A stretch of 64,000 nt of DNA from Emiliania huxleyi CCMP1516 (GCF_000372725.1 NW_005195584.1:113142-177141), one strand, 5' to 3'; shown: positions 10,009 to 20,477, numbered from the stretch's first letter. The notes: a model not told the origin generated them from the sequence alone. Made by a program: numbers and translations.

Positions 10009-10832
10009 TCAGACCGCAAGGTTGCTCGCCCGGCAGCCTGCCCTGCCGTCACAACCCAGGTCCCCAGCCCCGGCGGTGGCGGGGAGGTTGAGGGGAGCCA
10101 CCTCCTCCTGCCTCCTCCTCCGGGGCTCTGACGGCACGCTGCGGAGGATGGGGAGGAGGAGGCACATGCCGAGGGTGTGGAAGGCGAGCGGCCAGAGAAA
10201 GGTGCGTTCATAGCCGACGGCGTCGATCAGAGCGCCGCCGATGAAGGCGGAGCCCGACCAGGTTGTCTTGGAGAGCGACTGCAGCGTGGCCCACTTGCCG
10301 CGGTGCTCGCTCGAGATGTGGTCGTTGAGCACCGCGCCCGTGATCCCGCCGATCGAGTTCATGAAGGCGCCGCGCACGCCAATCGCGATGGCGATGGCTG
10401 GCGTCGGCACAGGCAAATCGGCCGAGAGGCAGACGAGGGCGAGGGCGGCGTTGGCGACGAGCATGAAGAGGAAGGCGGCGCCGATCGGGCCGGTGGTGCG
10501 GGCGAGGCGGCGGATGAGCAGGTTGAGGGCTGTGGCGGTGAGCTGCATCAGCGCGATGATGGCGTGCGTGGCGATGGGTGTCAGCTCGAGCGACTGCATG
10601 CAGTACAGCGGCAGGAACTTGTACGCGATGCCCGACCCGAACCCGAGCGAGAGGCTCGACGCCGCCAGAAAGGGCGCGACGCGCCGCGACGCGCACAAGC
10701 CGCCAACTCGAGCCCCGCCGCAGCCGTCCTCGCCGCCACCGATGCCGCTAGCACGGGCAGCGGCGCTTGGGGGCGCGCTCGCCGGCGGCGGCGGCGGCGG
10801 CTGCTGCGGCTGCGGCTGCGGCTGCTGCGGCT

Positions 10833-10882
<50 letters not shown>

Positions 10883-11649
10883 CGCTGCCTGCCCGAGGCG
10901 GTGCCGTCTGAGACTGAGCCCTGGTCGAGGAGTCGCGCGGCAGGGCCGTCGGCAGGTCGCTCGCGCGGAGGCCTCGGCACGTCGCGGAAGAAGAGGCAGA
11001 CGACGCCCTGCGCGACGGCGATGGCGGCGCCGGCGACGATGACCGAGACGAGCTCGGGCCGGGTCCACGTGTCGTGCGAGAGGGCGAAGCAGGCGACCGC
11101 GATGAGCGGCCCGACGGAGAGGCCAGCCGTCGCCGACATCTGCTTGTAGACGTAGAAGGATGTCCGCCGCGCCTGCGGCGTCGAGTCGCCAAAGATGGCC
11201 TCCAGCGCGACGAAATACGAGCCCTTGACGGCGCCAAAGAGCGTCGAGGCCGCGCACAGCGCGACAAAGACGGTCTGCGGGCCCGACCTCGAAGGTAGGT
11301 ACAGCACCGCGAGGCAAGTGACCGACGCCTGCAAGACGCAGGCGGCGGCCGCGAGCCGAAGCACGGGGCTGCGGCCGCAGCGGTCGGTTGCGACCCCGGC
11401 GGCGAAGGAGGTGAGCAGATTGACGACGCCGCTCATCCCCTCCATCAGCCCTACGTTGGTGGCTGTGCCCACGCCCTCGGGCAGCAGCAGCACGTAGGCG
11501 TCACGCGCGATGCCGATGGAGCCCGCGGTGGTGGAGAGGAAGTTGGAGAGCAGGCCGAGCGGGACGTTACGGTGAGGCCACATCGGCGATGGCGGCTGCG
11601 ACTCAGGCGACTCAGGCAGGCGACTCAGCAGGCGACTCAGGCGTCGCAT
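10009..11649 (-). CDS. Major facilitator superfamily (MFS) membrane transporter
   Basis: A single exon encodes 546 residues from the ATG at 11,649; two upstream in-frame ATGs fall in a repeated 5' element and are less likely. About 12 hydrophobic segments are visible, including SSFAAGVATDRCGRSPVLRL-like text (actual TSFAAGVATDRCGRSPVLRL) with the DRxGR loop 2-3 signature. After an inserted loop, the second half has GKWATLQSLSKTTWSGSAFIGG and DAVGYERTFLWPLAF, a late-helix pattern of drug or metabolite MFS carriers. The central cytoplasmic loop is expanded by poly-Pro and Pro-Gln runs encoded by a CCG/CAG-like microsatellite (10,790-10,885), then Ala/Gly-rich sequence. Likely a plasma or organelle membrane transporter; substrate unknown. 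Absence of introns is unusual beside its neighbours. Confidence 0.85.
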
Positions 11650-11688
11650 CGAGCGCGGCAGGACGAGGGGGCCGCGCAATTCTTTTTC

Positions 11689-11712
11689 AGTGTATGTAGC
11701 TCTTACGTACAT
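11689..11712 (-). promoter_or_regulatory. 24-bp element shared with the aminotransferase upstream region
   Basis: These 24 bases, starting agtgtatgtagctcttac on the plus strand, are identical at 43,600-43,623. Both copies lie just upstream (40 and 100 bp) of a minus-strand gene. On the plus strand both follow a T-rich tract ending in AG, so they could also be acceptor-like. Either a regulatory element or a repeat relic. Confidence 0.45.
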
Positions 11713-12175
11713 TCCCGTAGGAGACTCTGCTGACAGGGTTTGCGATGAGGAGCTTTTTTGCTCAAAGTACAAGAGTCTATTTCTTTAAAGAAAGAAAGAA
11801 AAAGGGAAACCAAGGGAGGGATGGGAGGACGGCACGCCGCCACCACACAGCACCTCTCTACCTCTGAAAGAAAGAAAGAAAGAAAACAGACAACGCAAGG
11901 GAGGGATGGGAGGACGGCACGCCGCCACCACACAGAGCTCAGAGGGGTGTGATGCGCTAGCCGTCGCCCACCCTTGGTCGTCCGCCTTTTCCTATCTCTC
12001 TCGCCGATTCTCGCTGCAACCTTCATGCCACCCCGCGGTCGTCCCACTCTCGTCGTTCTCTCTCTTGTCGCTTTTTCCTCTGTCGCGTCGCTCTCCTCTG
12101 CCTCGTTCTGCGACGACGCCGCCGCCGCCTGCCGCCCCCTTGCTCTCGCTGCTTCTCTCGCCTTTCGTCGCAGCT

Positions 12176-12616
12176 CTAAAAAACAAAAAACAACAACAGG
12201 TCTGCCCTGCGGGCGGCATATTTTGGCCCCTCGAGTCTATCGAGCTCTCCTCGCGCAAGGACGACTCTTCTGACGCCCACTGCGATCATTTGCCGCCAAG
12301 TCATATCGTTGCTCAGGTCCACTCTCTCTTCGAACACTTGTACCTCCACGGATGATGCTGGCGCTGGGGTCCCCTTCGGGTGCATCGTGACGGCTGACAA
12401 CGGGATTTCCACTGGTTCGTCCTCCTCGGAGTCTTCTTCCCCGGTTTCCTCCCGTTCGGCTCTACGTTCGGTACGTTCAGCGTGGCTCACCCTCCATGCC
12501 GTGAACAGGCGCTTTATATCCATGCTATATTCTTCTCTCTCTCCTCCGCCCGTGCCTTGGTCTTGTCGTTGGTTTCGCACCCATGTCTGTAAGGCGATCG
12601 AGGCTGCCTTCCCCAC
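12176..12616 (-). pseudogene. C-terminal part of the LINE-like ORF2
   Basis: Encodes AASIALQTWVRNQRQDQ, DIKRLFTAWRVSHAERTE and, further on, GVRRVVLARGELDRLEGPKY. The first parts align with ATGAVQRWIQLNGEA and WLRKLFTGWKEARPALRE in the plus-strand element at 54.5 kb; the last recurs at 8,350. Frame links to the RNase H segment are broken. Confidence 0.65.
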
Positions 12617-13395
12617 TACCTGTAGTTCCCTCGTGTCACCTCTCCTGCAAGCTCCCCCCTCTTTCTCTCGGGTATGGAGTCCGTGAGTGCGGGCAGCGTG
12701 CAGGCAATCACGGGCGCTATTTTGTCGTACTCCTCTTCGGTGAGCGCCCCAAATCTAGACCCCACATTGCCTCTTTAAGGAGCTGCCCTCGCGCGTCTCA
12801 GGAATGTGGCTGTGTCTTTTGAGTCAGGCGCCGCCCGTTCGACTCTTGCTGTCGCCCTCGCCGTGTGTTTGTCAAGCTTCCGCATGAAGTAACGCGCCTC
12901 TTCCTTATTTCCAGCCCGCAGCTGCCGCTCAGTTTGTGCGCCAACGACGCCTGTGGTGGCTCACTGTCTTCTTGTGTCCAAGTCGTCGCAGTCTATCCGT
13001 TCTCCATTTCTCCTCCTTGCCTCGCGCGCCTTTTTTGCGGCCTCATCCCTAGCCGCCTTGCACGCTCTGCATCCCCAAAACGCACTCCTCGAGTCGTGGC
13101 GGGGCAATCTAGAATGCGCCTTGGCTCCCCAGGATCGTTTTGGTCGTCACATTGTGACCCCCGACGTCGTCAAATGTCGCTCGCCTGTCCTTCCCCCCGT
13201 TCTCATCTGCTGGCAATCTCATCTTATTGTCCCATGCGATGGGTGTTTGAGGCTGGCTACGGCCACTTGCCCACTTCGTTCCACAGCCGTCCCGCCACCC
13301 CTTCGTGTGCGATCCCGGCCTCACCGTCTTTCGATATTGCTCGCACACCCACTCGTGCGCGCTCTGACACATGTGCCCATACGTCCGTCGGTCCA

Positions 13396-13935
13396 CTATC
13401 TCCCTCTTCTCTGTGTCCTCTGCCGCCTCCCTTCGCACCGTGTACATGCATGGCCGAGTTCGCGCACTGCGTCCCGCACCACTTTTGAGGCGTCCTCTGT
13501 GTCGTTATTTCCGAGGTATGCTGTCGCCACCGCGTCGGCGTACGCGTTGCAGGCTATTCCCACGTGCGATGGCACCCACACAAAGACCACCGCCTCTAGC
13601 TTCGATCTATAGTACGCAATCGCCTCTAGGAGACCGCCTCTCTCCCAGTTCCTCAGGCCCTCTGGCATCCCCGCGCGGTGCGCTTTCTCAATCTGCTGCA
13701 GCGCGGGTTTGCAGTCGCATAGTACTAAGCACCGTCTCGATTGCGCATCGCTCGCGCTCGCCATTTTGCGTAGGTATGCGAGTATCGCGTACATCTCCGC
13801 GTCTATCACCTCCCACCCACGTGCTCGGCAGCTTTCCTCCCCACATGCCCGCCCCAAAGGCTGCCTGTATCTCCTCTTCTCCACAGGGTCCGATCCTGTT
13901 GGGTTCCGACGAGGCTTTCTAAAATTCTTTATCAT
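13396..13935 (-). pseudogene. RNase H domain of the LINE-like element (truncated)
   Basis: The frame contains WEVIDAEMYAILAYL (catalytic Glu), CLVLCDCKPALQQI (catalytic Asp) and VFVWVPSHVGIACNAYADAV (WVPGHxGIxGNExAD-type C-terminal motif, last Asp/His). The first strand with the TDGS motif is absent, so the domain is cut at its 5' end and unlikely to be active. The frame runs on past the domain into element-specific sequence. Confidence 0.8.
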
Positions 13936-14178
13936 GCCGCAGTGCGCGCCAGTCCCGTGCCCAGTGTCGTGCGAGGGAGTCTATCGTAAATTTCTTTATC
14001 ATCCCGGATCGCCTGGGTTCCAACTTTTTCCGGGGTATGGTATGGTACCCTCGCGGCCCAAAGGGTGGGGGGGTATGGTCCTGACCGCCCATCCCCGGTC
14101 TCCGGGAGGCTGGGTCTGTCATTGAGGTACCATACCCCGCAGAAACTCCAAACCCTCCCAAGGGCTCCGCCGACAAGC

Positions 14179-16403
14179 ATGCGCTTCGCCAGTGGCCTCC
14201 TGATCCTTCTCTCCACTCTCCTGGTCCCTCTTCTCGTTCTTCCACTCGCTGTCGTGTTCGCGCCTGTTGCTATCTCGTTTGTTGCCACACTCTTCACGCC
14301 GTGGATCGCGCTTGGGCTCAGCGGGTCGAGCGATGCTGACTGGCTCCGCTGGCGCAGTTTTCCACTCGTGGTGCCGATGGTTCTGTTCGTCGACCTGCCT
14401 CTCGCCCTCTACCTCCTGGTGGCCACGACCATCGTCGATATCCTCTTCCTCCAGCCCCTCGTCCTCCTCGCCTACGAGGCAGCGGTGCTTCTCTTTCGCC
14501 GCAAGACGCACCTGCCCTCGGCCGATGACGCCGAGGCCCCGCGTCCCCGGCGCGTGCCCTCGGCCGATGACGCCGAGGCCCCGCGTCCCCGGTGCGTGCC
14601 CTCGGCCGATGACGCCGAGGCCCCGCGTCCCCGGCGTGTGCCCGCTGCCGCCTCAGAGGGAGACCACGCGCCGGCTGCTAGCGATAAGGGCGCAAAATAC
14701 CGCGATCATGCCTCGGTCTGGGCGGCGCTGGAAGGCGATGCGAACGTGCGGGCAGGCGACGTGCGGTTACTCAGCCTCAAGTGGCTCATGGCGCTCGCCG
14801 ACAAGGGCGGCGCGCTGCCGCGTCGGCAGGAGCTACCCGAGGAGGCGTTCGTGACTGCCGAGCAGCTGCGGCGGATCGAGGCGGGCGCGAGGCGCGGCTT
14901 CGACACCCGCGAGTACAGCAAACTCTTGCAACGGATGTTTGCCGACTACACATTCTCCACCGAGCTTGAGCTTATGGCGAGCCTGTTCCGCCGGAAGCGG
15001 AACGTCGACGAGTTGCTCCCGATCGTCTCCATCTCGTACTGCTGGCTCGAGGCGGCGCACCCAGACCGGGAGGGCCGTCAGCTGCAGCTGCTCTCTCGCA
15101 AGCTGCGGAGCCTGTACGGCGGGCGCGGCCTGCTCGGCGCGTGCCGCGACTACGGCTTCTCCGACATGGGCGTGTTCCTCGACTGGGGCTCGGGCTACCA
15201 AAAGGACCCGGCGCTGTGGAGGGCGTGGATGTCGCTGCCGGCGCTGTACTCGATGAGCGACGACGAGCTCCGGAGAGTGGACAGCGAGTGGATCGTCGAC
15301 GAGCGGCACTCGCACGAGGCTTTGGCGGAGGGCGCGGTTTACGCGATGAGCGAGGAGACGCTGCACAGCATGGCGGACGGCGAGAGGCTGGTCGCCGAGC
15401 GGCGCGCGTACGAGCAGAGCCGGACCGGGGAGCAGAAGGCCGCGTTCGGTCGCATGCTCCACCACACGATGGACCTGTGGTATGCCCACGCCGCCGTCAC
15501 CGTCGTGCTGCTCACGCAGCTTCCCGACGAGCTGCCCGCTGGGTTTGACACGACACGGACGCGAGTCGCGCGGCTGGACGACTTTCGAACGCTGCTCTGC
15601 CGAGCTCTCGCACCCCTTCAGGCTCTTTTCCGCCGGCTGGAAGCTCGTCATCGACGTCGCCGACGAGGCGGGCGGCGCCAAGATGCGGCTGCCGGCCACG
15701 CCCGCGCGGATGGAGGCGCTGCTCGCCAAATGCCGCTTCACCAATGGCGCCGACAAGGGCACGGTGCTGGCGCTGTACGAGCAGACGGCGGCGGCGATCC
15801 TCGGCTCGCTCGACAAGCTCAGCGTCGCGGGGCTGCCGCTGGTGCGCGGCGACGTCTGGTGCTCGCCATCGAGGCTCGCCGAGGCGCTCAACTACTGCTC
15901 GAGGTCTGCACCCGGCCCCTGCCGCCGTTCGCGGACGCCCCTCCACCCCCGACCGCCCTCCCTCCCCCTCCCGGCCCAGCCTGCGAGCCGTGGCTGTGGT
16001 CGGCGCCCGCCTCGACGACGACGGCGTGGCGGAGCTCGTCGCGGGGCTCAAGGACGGCGCGCTCCCGGCGCTTGAGGTCCTGGCACTCGGGCACAACCGC
16101 TACGGCGCGCGCGGCGTCGAGGCGATCTGCGGCGTCTTTCGCCGTGGCGTGGCGCCGCGGCTGCAGAACCTCTCCTTTGCATTCATGCCTATCGGCGACG
16201 CTGGAGCCGCCGCGGTCGCTGCCGCGGTCGCGACGGGCGCAGCGCTGCCGCCGCGCCTCGCGGTGACGATGGTCCTCTGCGACGTGGGCGACGAAGGAGC
16301 GCGGAGCATCGCGGCGGCGCTGTCGCTCGCTGGGCCCGGGTGCCGCTTCCAACTGATGTTTAACCGCATCGGCGTCGCCGGCAAATCGGCGGTGAGATGG
16401 TAG
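14179..16403 (+). CDS. Membrane-anchored SYCW-core protein with C-terminal leucine-rich repeats
   Basis: The start MRFASGLLILLSTLLVP opens a signal or TM segment; another two or three hydrophobic segments follow by residue 115. Residues 113-154 are three tandem 14-residue units PSADDAEAPRPR(R/C)V. The core (about 230-470) includes LLPIVSISYCWLEAAHPD and GVFLDWGSGYQKDP, a conserved algal/protist domain that recalls HET (ALSYCWG) proteins by eye. A frame change near 15,590-15,621 is best explained by a very short GC-AG intron. A GT-AG intron (15,904-15,979) then leads to ribonuclease-inhibitor-type LRRs (DDDGVAELVAGLKDG, LPALEVLALGHNRYG, IGDAGAAAVAAAV). Exons 14,179-15,590, 15,622-15,903 and 15,980-16,403 total 2,118 nt (705 residues). 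Function unknown. Confidence 0.7.
14515..14640 (+). repeat. Three tandem 42-bp coding repeats
   Basis: Three near-identical 42-bp units starting ccctcggccgatgacgccga, in frame, each encoding 14 residues, located just after the membrane segments of the SYCW-LRR gene. Only one or two base differences separate the units. Confidence 0.95.
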
Positions 16404-17068
16404 CGAGAGATGGCAGCCGATGAAGCGAGAGGATCTGCTCAAGCAAAGTGGTTGCTCCACAGGTGCTCGCGGCGCTCGAGGCCAGGCAAGGCTGGGCGGC
16501 CTTCTCGCACATGTTTAACCTCATACAGATGAGGTACGCCCCTGGGTCGGCAATGCTGACGCGCGCGATGGGGCGGGGGGGACATATTTCGAGCGCTCTG
16601 ATGGGCCAGAGCGGGTCGTACACGCGCCAGTAGAGGTTGTCCCCATGGTCGCCGCCGAGGACAGAGCACTTTGAGCAGGAGGGCGGCTTGATGTCGACGA
16701 GCCAGACGCACCTACAGCGAGAGCCCCGCTCACCGCACGCCGCGCTCGGCGCCGAGACCGAGCCCAGTCGACGTCGGAACAGGTGCCCACCTCGCCACGC
16801 CACGCCTACTAGCGGCAGCCCCGTGGAGAGACGCCGTGGAGAGACGGCTCGTGGCACGCCCCCCCCCCCCCCCCCCGGCTCGTCGACGTGCGTTAGGATG
16901 TCTTGCTCGAACTCTTCCTTCCGCGCGATGGTCTCAGACCCAGTGAGGTAATAAAAATAAAAACGGACTCTACTATGCGAAGCGGTGCCGGTGGGTAAGG
17001 ACAACCCGAATCCGAAACCCCCACGACACTAAAATGTAAAAAACAGTTAGTACACAAATAAATGGAAG
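16404..17068. other. Intergenic; homopolymer C tract
   Basis: Bases 16,860-16,876 are a C run. The open frame at 16,448-16,633 (VVAPQVLAALEARQGWAAF) resembles an LRR-protein tail, so the preceding gene might extend here through another exon. I could not fix a junction. Confidence 0.4.
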
Positions 17069-17584
17069 TCAGTGCAAGCCCAATGTGCTATCTAGCGGCC
17101 TCTCAATCCACCTAACACGCGAATCTACGTGCCTCATGCCATAGATGTACTTATTAAGCCACATGTGTCGGTGCAATGGGTTGGTTACTATTCGGCTTGC
17201 AAGCTTGTTGAAGATCCCGAGAACCAGTTTAAACTGGAACCGGCCTTCATACATGGCCCTGAAGGCCTGCTCACCTTTAAGCATGCTCATTGGGATAAGC
17301 ACGTGATCCCAGACAAAAAGGCCACGCCACCAAATCATTAAAGCGGTCCACTTGAGGAGCCCTTTGCGAAAGAGCTCTTGCTGCTTGTCGTCCAGAGTAA
17401 ACTCAATGCAGAGCACGACCCCGTCTCGCTCATGCTCTTGGAGCTCCGGTTCGTTTAACTTTGCCTCGGCTCCAGCGACGCCACTTCTCTGTAACCGCCA
17501 GACCTGCTGCACGTAATCCATGCAGAGCGGCCGGCTGCTGGCATCATAAATCCGCGAACAAACGAAAAAAAACACTTCGTTCAT
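17069..17584 (-). CDS. Hypothetical protein in an AT-rich island
   Basis: An intact frame of 171 residues with ordinary amino-acid composition (LCMDYVQQVWRLQRS, WTALMIWWRGLFVWDHV, NPLHRHMWLNKYIYGM), quite unlike the Ala/Arg-rich host proteins. The surrounding 17.0-17.7 kb is markedly poorer in GC. This suggests DNA from a mobile element or another source. I do not recognise a family. Its first codons abut a stretch with inverted gaac/gttc words at 17,550-17,625. Confidence 0.4.
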   Translation of the reverse strand: MNEVFFFVCSRIYDASSRPLCMDYVQQVWRLQRSGVAGAEAKLNEPELQEHERDGVVLCIEFTLDDKQQELFRKGLLKWTALMIWWRGLFVWDHVLIPMSMLKGEQAFRAMYEGRFQFKLVLGIFNKLASRIVTNPLHRHMWLNKYIYGMRHVDSRVRWIERPLDSTLGLH

Positions 17585-17631
17585 GTTCGTTCGCTAAGTG
17601 TTTGTTCATGTACGCGAACAGCAGACACTGG

Positions 17632-17649
17632 TTATGCAACCCACGAGAC
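17632..17649 (+). repeat. 18-bp direct repeat, left copy
   Basis: ttatgcaacccacgagac occurs here and at 22,525-22,542, enclosing 4.9 kb that holds the Cys-rich gene region and the MULE-like element. Confidence 0.6.
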
Positions 17650-17794
17650 TTATTATGAATCCGCACGCCGGGCAACCTGCCGACATGGCAGTTGCGACGG
17701 CGCTTTCACACACATTCCCTGGCGTGGGGTCTCCTCTAAAGAGCGGTGGACCAAGACGCCGCGCGAAGATGCAGACAAAACACGCCGGCCGAAC

Positions 17795-18809
17795 ATGCTG
17801 CCGAGTGGGCCAGACGGACAGCGGCCCGCGCAGCCTCCACCAGATGTGGGCCTCGCCGTGCGACAGCCCCGACAAGCACCACCGCTGCTAGGCTTTCCAG
17901 ACGGCCGGCCGCCGCTGCGAGAATGTGGCAAGCGCAACGCTTCAGGGATGTTTGCTGCCTACCTCCCGCCGCCACCACCTGCTCTGCGGGCTGGACAGCC
18001 TGTCGCCGGTGATGCGAGTCGGCCGGCGATGCCGCCCCTCTTCGACTTTGGCGACGACGAATGGCCGATCGACGACCCGGCCTTCATGGAAGAGATCGCG
18101 CGCATCGAGCGAGGACATGCTCAACAAGTGGGCGCCGTCGACAGCGGCCCTCTGCCGCCGCTTCGGCGGCGCCTTGCCTTCGAAGCGAAGCGCGCGCAGG
18201 CAGGCGCCTCTTCGCTGGACCCGATTCCGCCTGCGCCGCCTGCCCGCCAGCTCGGCGCAGTCCGGTCGCCCTTTGGGCAGCCGCAACTACCGCAGGCGGC
18301 TGCCGAGGCCTCAGTCGCTCCAGCGCCGTGCGGCTCGGCCTCTGGATCGAGCTGGGACGCTGCTTTCGCGACGCCAGCCGGCCCCGCCTCTGGATCGAGC
18401 TGGGAGTTTGCTCCAGCGACGCGCTTCAGTCTTGCCGATCCGCCTCCCCCGACCCTCCCCCGGCCAGCGCGAGCTCGCGCTCCCACTGCAGCGCGAGGCC
18501 ACGCTCCCACTGCAGCGGCCGGGCCTCTCGGCGGCGAAGCGTACGTCGAGATGCTCAAGGCCTTCGGCAACGAGCTCCGCGTCAAATGCGGCTGGCCGGC
18601 GGAGAGCGCGGACGCCTTTGTCGCGCAGTACTCGGCGCCGACGGCGCTGCAGGAGCAGGGCGCCAACGGCGTGGCGGGCGCGCTGCGGTCGCGCAACGAG
18701 CGCCTCTGCAGCAACCAGTACGGCAGGCGCGGCCGCGAGCCCGAGACGCCGTCGGTCATCAGCGACGACCTCGAGCGCTCGGTCGAGCGGCCGTCCGAGC
18801 AGGGTGTGT
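17795..18809 (+). CDS. Hypothetical protein, N-terminal part, cut by a DNA transposon
   Basis: An open frame of about 335 codons before the transposon end. It has Pro/Ala-rich stretches with a duplicated ASGSSW motif, acidic FDFGDDEWPIDDPAFMEEI, and a more ordered end (GGEAYVEMLKAFGNELRVK, then CGWPAESADAFVAQYSAP). The reading frame runs straight into the inverted repeat of the mobile element at 18,810. The Cys-rich frame resumes 3 bp beyond its other end, in a frame that would need one intron or footprint to connect. I infer one gene split by insertion, but separate genes are possible. No known family recognised. Confidence 0.45.
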
Positions 18810-19182
18810 TGTGGTTCTTGCCCAAAAATGCGTGTGGTTTTTGCCCATGCACATTTTTTGCATTTTTGCATTATGTTGCATATCGCACATATCATGGCAT
18901 CTGAACGCATTATTGTGCATTCAAGACTGCATTCTGAATTTTTGCATTTTGCGCGTGTTTGCATTTCGTTGCATTTGCATTTTTTGCATTTTGCGCGTGT
19001 TTGCATTTCGTTGCATTTGCATTTTGTGCATTTTGCGCGTGTTTGCATCTCGTTGCATTATGCGTTCGGTGGGCAACTGCATTTTAGCTGTGCTTTTTCT
19101 GCATTCTTTGCATTCGGCGGGAAACTGCATTAGTTGCATGGAGTCACTGACACACGCGACACGGCCTCCATTGCGTGTGCAC

Positions 19183-19575
19183 CTAATCCTCCAAAAAGAT
19201 AATGACGTCCATACCAGGGTGCTTGCTGTGGCGGTCGACTACAATCTCGTACTCCGTGCACAAGTAAGCAACCGCAGTGCGAACATCAGTGCGGGTCAAG
19301 TGCTTGTCCGCCGAGCTGACAGTGCAAAACAAGTCGTCAAAGGTGCACCTGAGCTCTCCTCCGAGGTGCTCAAGAGCCGCACCGGCCGCGCGGACAAGAG
19401 CAACGACGGCGGCGAGGTCAGAGTCAGCAGCAGATGAGGCAGCAGCAGATGAGGTGGAGGGACCGGACGAAGTGCTGCTCGCGGTGGGTGCCGGTCGCCG
19501 GGGGCGCCGGGGGGGGGCGCTAACAGACCTCTTGCGCCCGCCTAGCCAACAAAATGGTGTATCATCTTGATGCAT
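19183..19575 (-). CDS. Hypothetical protein inside the MULE-like element
   Basis: A frame of 130 residues. The N-terminal half is Ser/Pro/Arg-rich (RKRSVSAPPRRPRRP); the C-terminal half looks folded (LTRTDVRTAVAYLCTEYEIVV) and has the helix-strand pattern of a small winged-helix domain. It lies downstream of the SWIM frame on the same strand and may be its second exon or a separate element protein. Function not assigned. Confidence 0.4.
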   Translation of the reverse strand: MHQDDTPFCWLGGRKRSVSAPPRRPRRPAPTASSTSSGPSTSSAAASSAADSDLAAVVALVRAAGAALEHLGGELRCTFDDLFCTVSSADKHLTRTDVRTAVAYLCTEYEIVVDRHSKHPGMDVIIFLED

Positions 19576-19682
19576 GCAAACTTCTACATTAGAGGAGGCA
19601 GGAACCGGAGCCAGATGGCCGAAGGGATGGACTGCTCAAGGGCCTCCCATTGTCCTTGGCCTTGCCTACTCAGCAACATGCA

Positions 19683-20477
19683 TCACTGATCTAAGGGGGG
19701 GTTGTTGTTGCCTGACGCAAGCGCATCCGGCGCCCAGTCGTCAGGCGCGGAATCCCAACCGTCATCAGGGCGGTCCTCCTCCTCCGCAGAGACCACGTCC
19801 CCATCTGGCTGCTGGGTTAGAGCCTTCTTCGTCTTAGTCGGCCGGTGGGCTGCGCGCCTCCCGGATGTCGGCTGAACCAAAGCTTTGAGAAATTGCAAAT
19901 CATATCCACCTGTCCCCTCCTCATTGGTCAAGTCCCAAAAGGCGGTTGCAGCGACTAGATGTGAGCAAATGCCAGTCTTCCGGAACGCCTTGCAGGTGCA
20001 TACGAGCTTGCCAGGGTTGTAGCGGTTTGGGGGGAGGGGAGGCTCCGCGCCGCCCCCTAGCGGCGGGAAGAGGCAGTGCATGCTCTGGCAAATGCGGATA
20101 CTTGCCACCAGCACTCCCTTGGTGCAGTCACCGTCGTCAGCAGCAAGGTAGGCCTTGTCCTGCCTTGGCTCCAGGCCAAGCAGCAGCCTATTGTAGTCTG
20201 AAATAGCTGCCTTGGTGAGCTTTGTGCCAACCCGCAGCACATAGTACAGAGTTGGACTGTTGGTCATCGACTGGTTTTTGCTTTTCATTAGCATTGTCTT
20301 TCCACTCTCTACAAGCATGATGGCCTTCTGAACCATGTTGGTGTTGAGGTGCTCATCAGAGGTGAAGAGAAGTTTCTCTGGCAGGGAGGTGGTGTCACGC
20401 AATGCAATTTTTGGTAGCAGCTCGACCAGGACCGTCTCAAGTGGCTGGCGCAATTTTCCCATGAGGGTCCGCACCAT
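19683..20477 (-). CDS. SWIM zinc-finger protein of the MULE-like element (transposase C-terminal part)
   Basis: About 264 residues from the ATG at 20,477, which sits just inside the subterminal repeats. Near residue 165 it has LVCTCKAFRKTGICSHLVAA, a CxC-x8-CxH SWIM finger used by MULE transposases for DNA binding. Upstream segments (TSDEHLNTNMVQKAIMLVE, YYVLRVGTKLTKAAISDYN) are ordered; the C-terminus is acidic and Asp/Trp-rich. The MULE catalytic core is missing, so either this is a deletion derivative or the core is on another copy. Confidence 0.65.
   Translation of the reverse strand: MVRTLMGKLRQPLETVLVELLPKIALRDTTSLPEKLLFTSDEHLNTNMVQKAIMLVESGKTMLMKSKNQSMTNSPTLYYVLRVGTKLTKAAISDYNRLLLGLEPRQDKAYLAADDGDCTKGVLVASIRICQSMHCLFPPLGGGAEPPLPPNRYNPGKLVCTCKAFRKTGICSHLVAATAFWDLTNEEGTGGYDLQFLKALVQPTSGRRAAHRPTKTKKALTQQPDGDVVSAEEEDRPDDGWDSAPDDWAPDALASGNNNPPLDQ

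Larger units (their letters stand above)
11775..13935 (-). mobile_element. 5'-truncated non-LTR (LINE-like) retrotransposon with RNase H and (TTTC)n tail
   Basis: On the minus strand the region runs from an RNase H domain (13,935-13,396), through conserved C-terminal segments (13,447-13,109 and 12,616-12,176), to a 3' untranslated region and terminal TTTC tails (11,785-11,990, apparently two nested copies). Reverse transcriptase and endonuclease parts are missing, as expected for 5' truncation during target-primed insertion. A weak ttcttta repeat at both edges might be a target duplication. The C-terminal layout parallels the plus-strand element at 53.7-55.4 kb, so these are two families of one lineage. 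Confidence 0.8.

Noticed and set aside
10760..11042. Gly/Ala-rich plus-strand frames over the MFS gene
   Set aside because: Shadow frames of the microsatellite-coded Pro/Gln loop in the minus-strand transporter.
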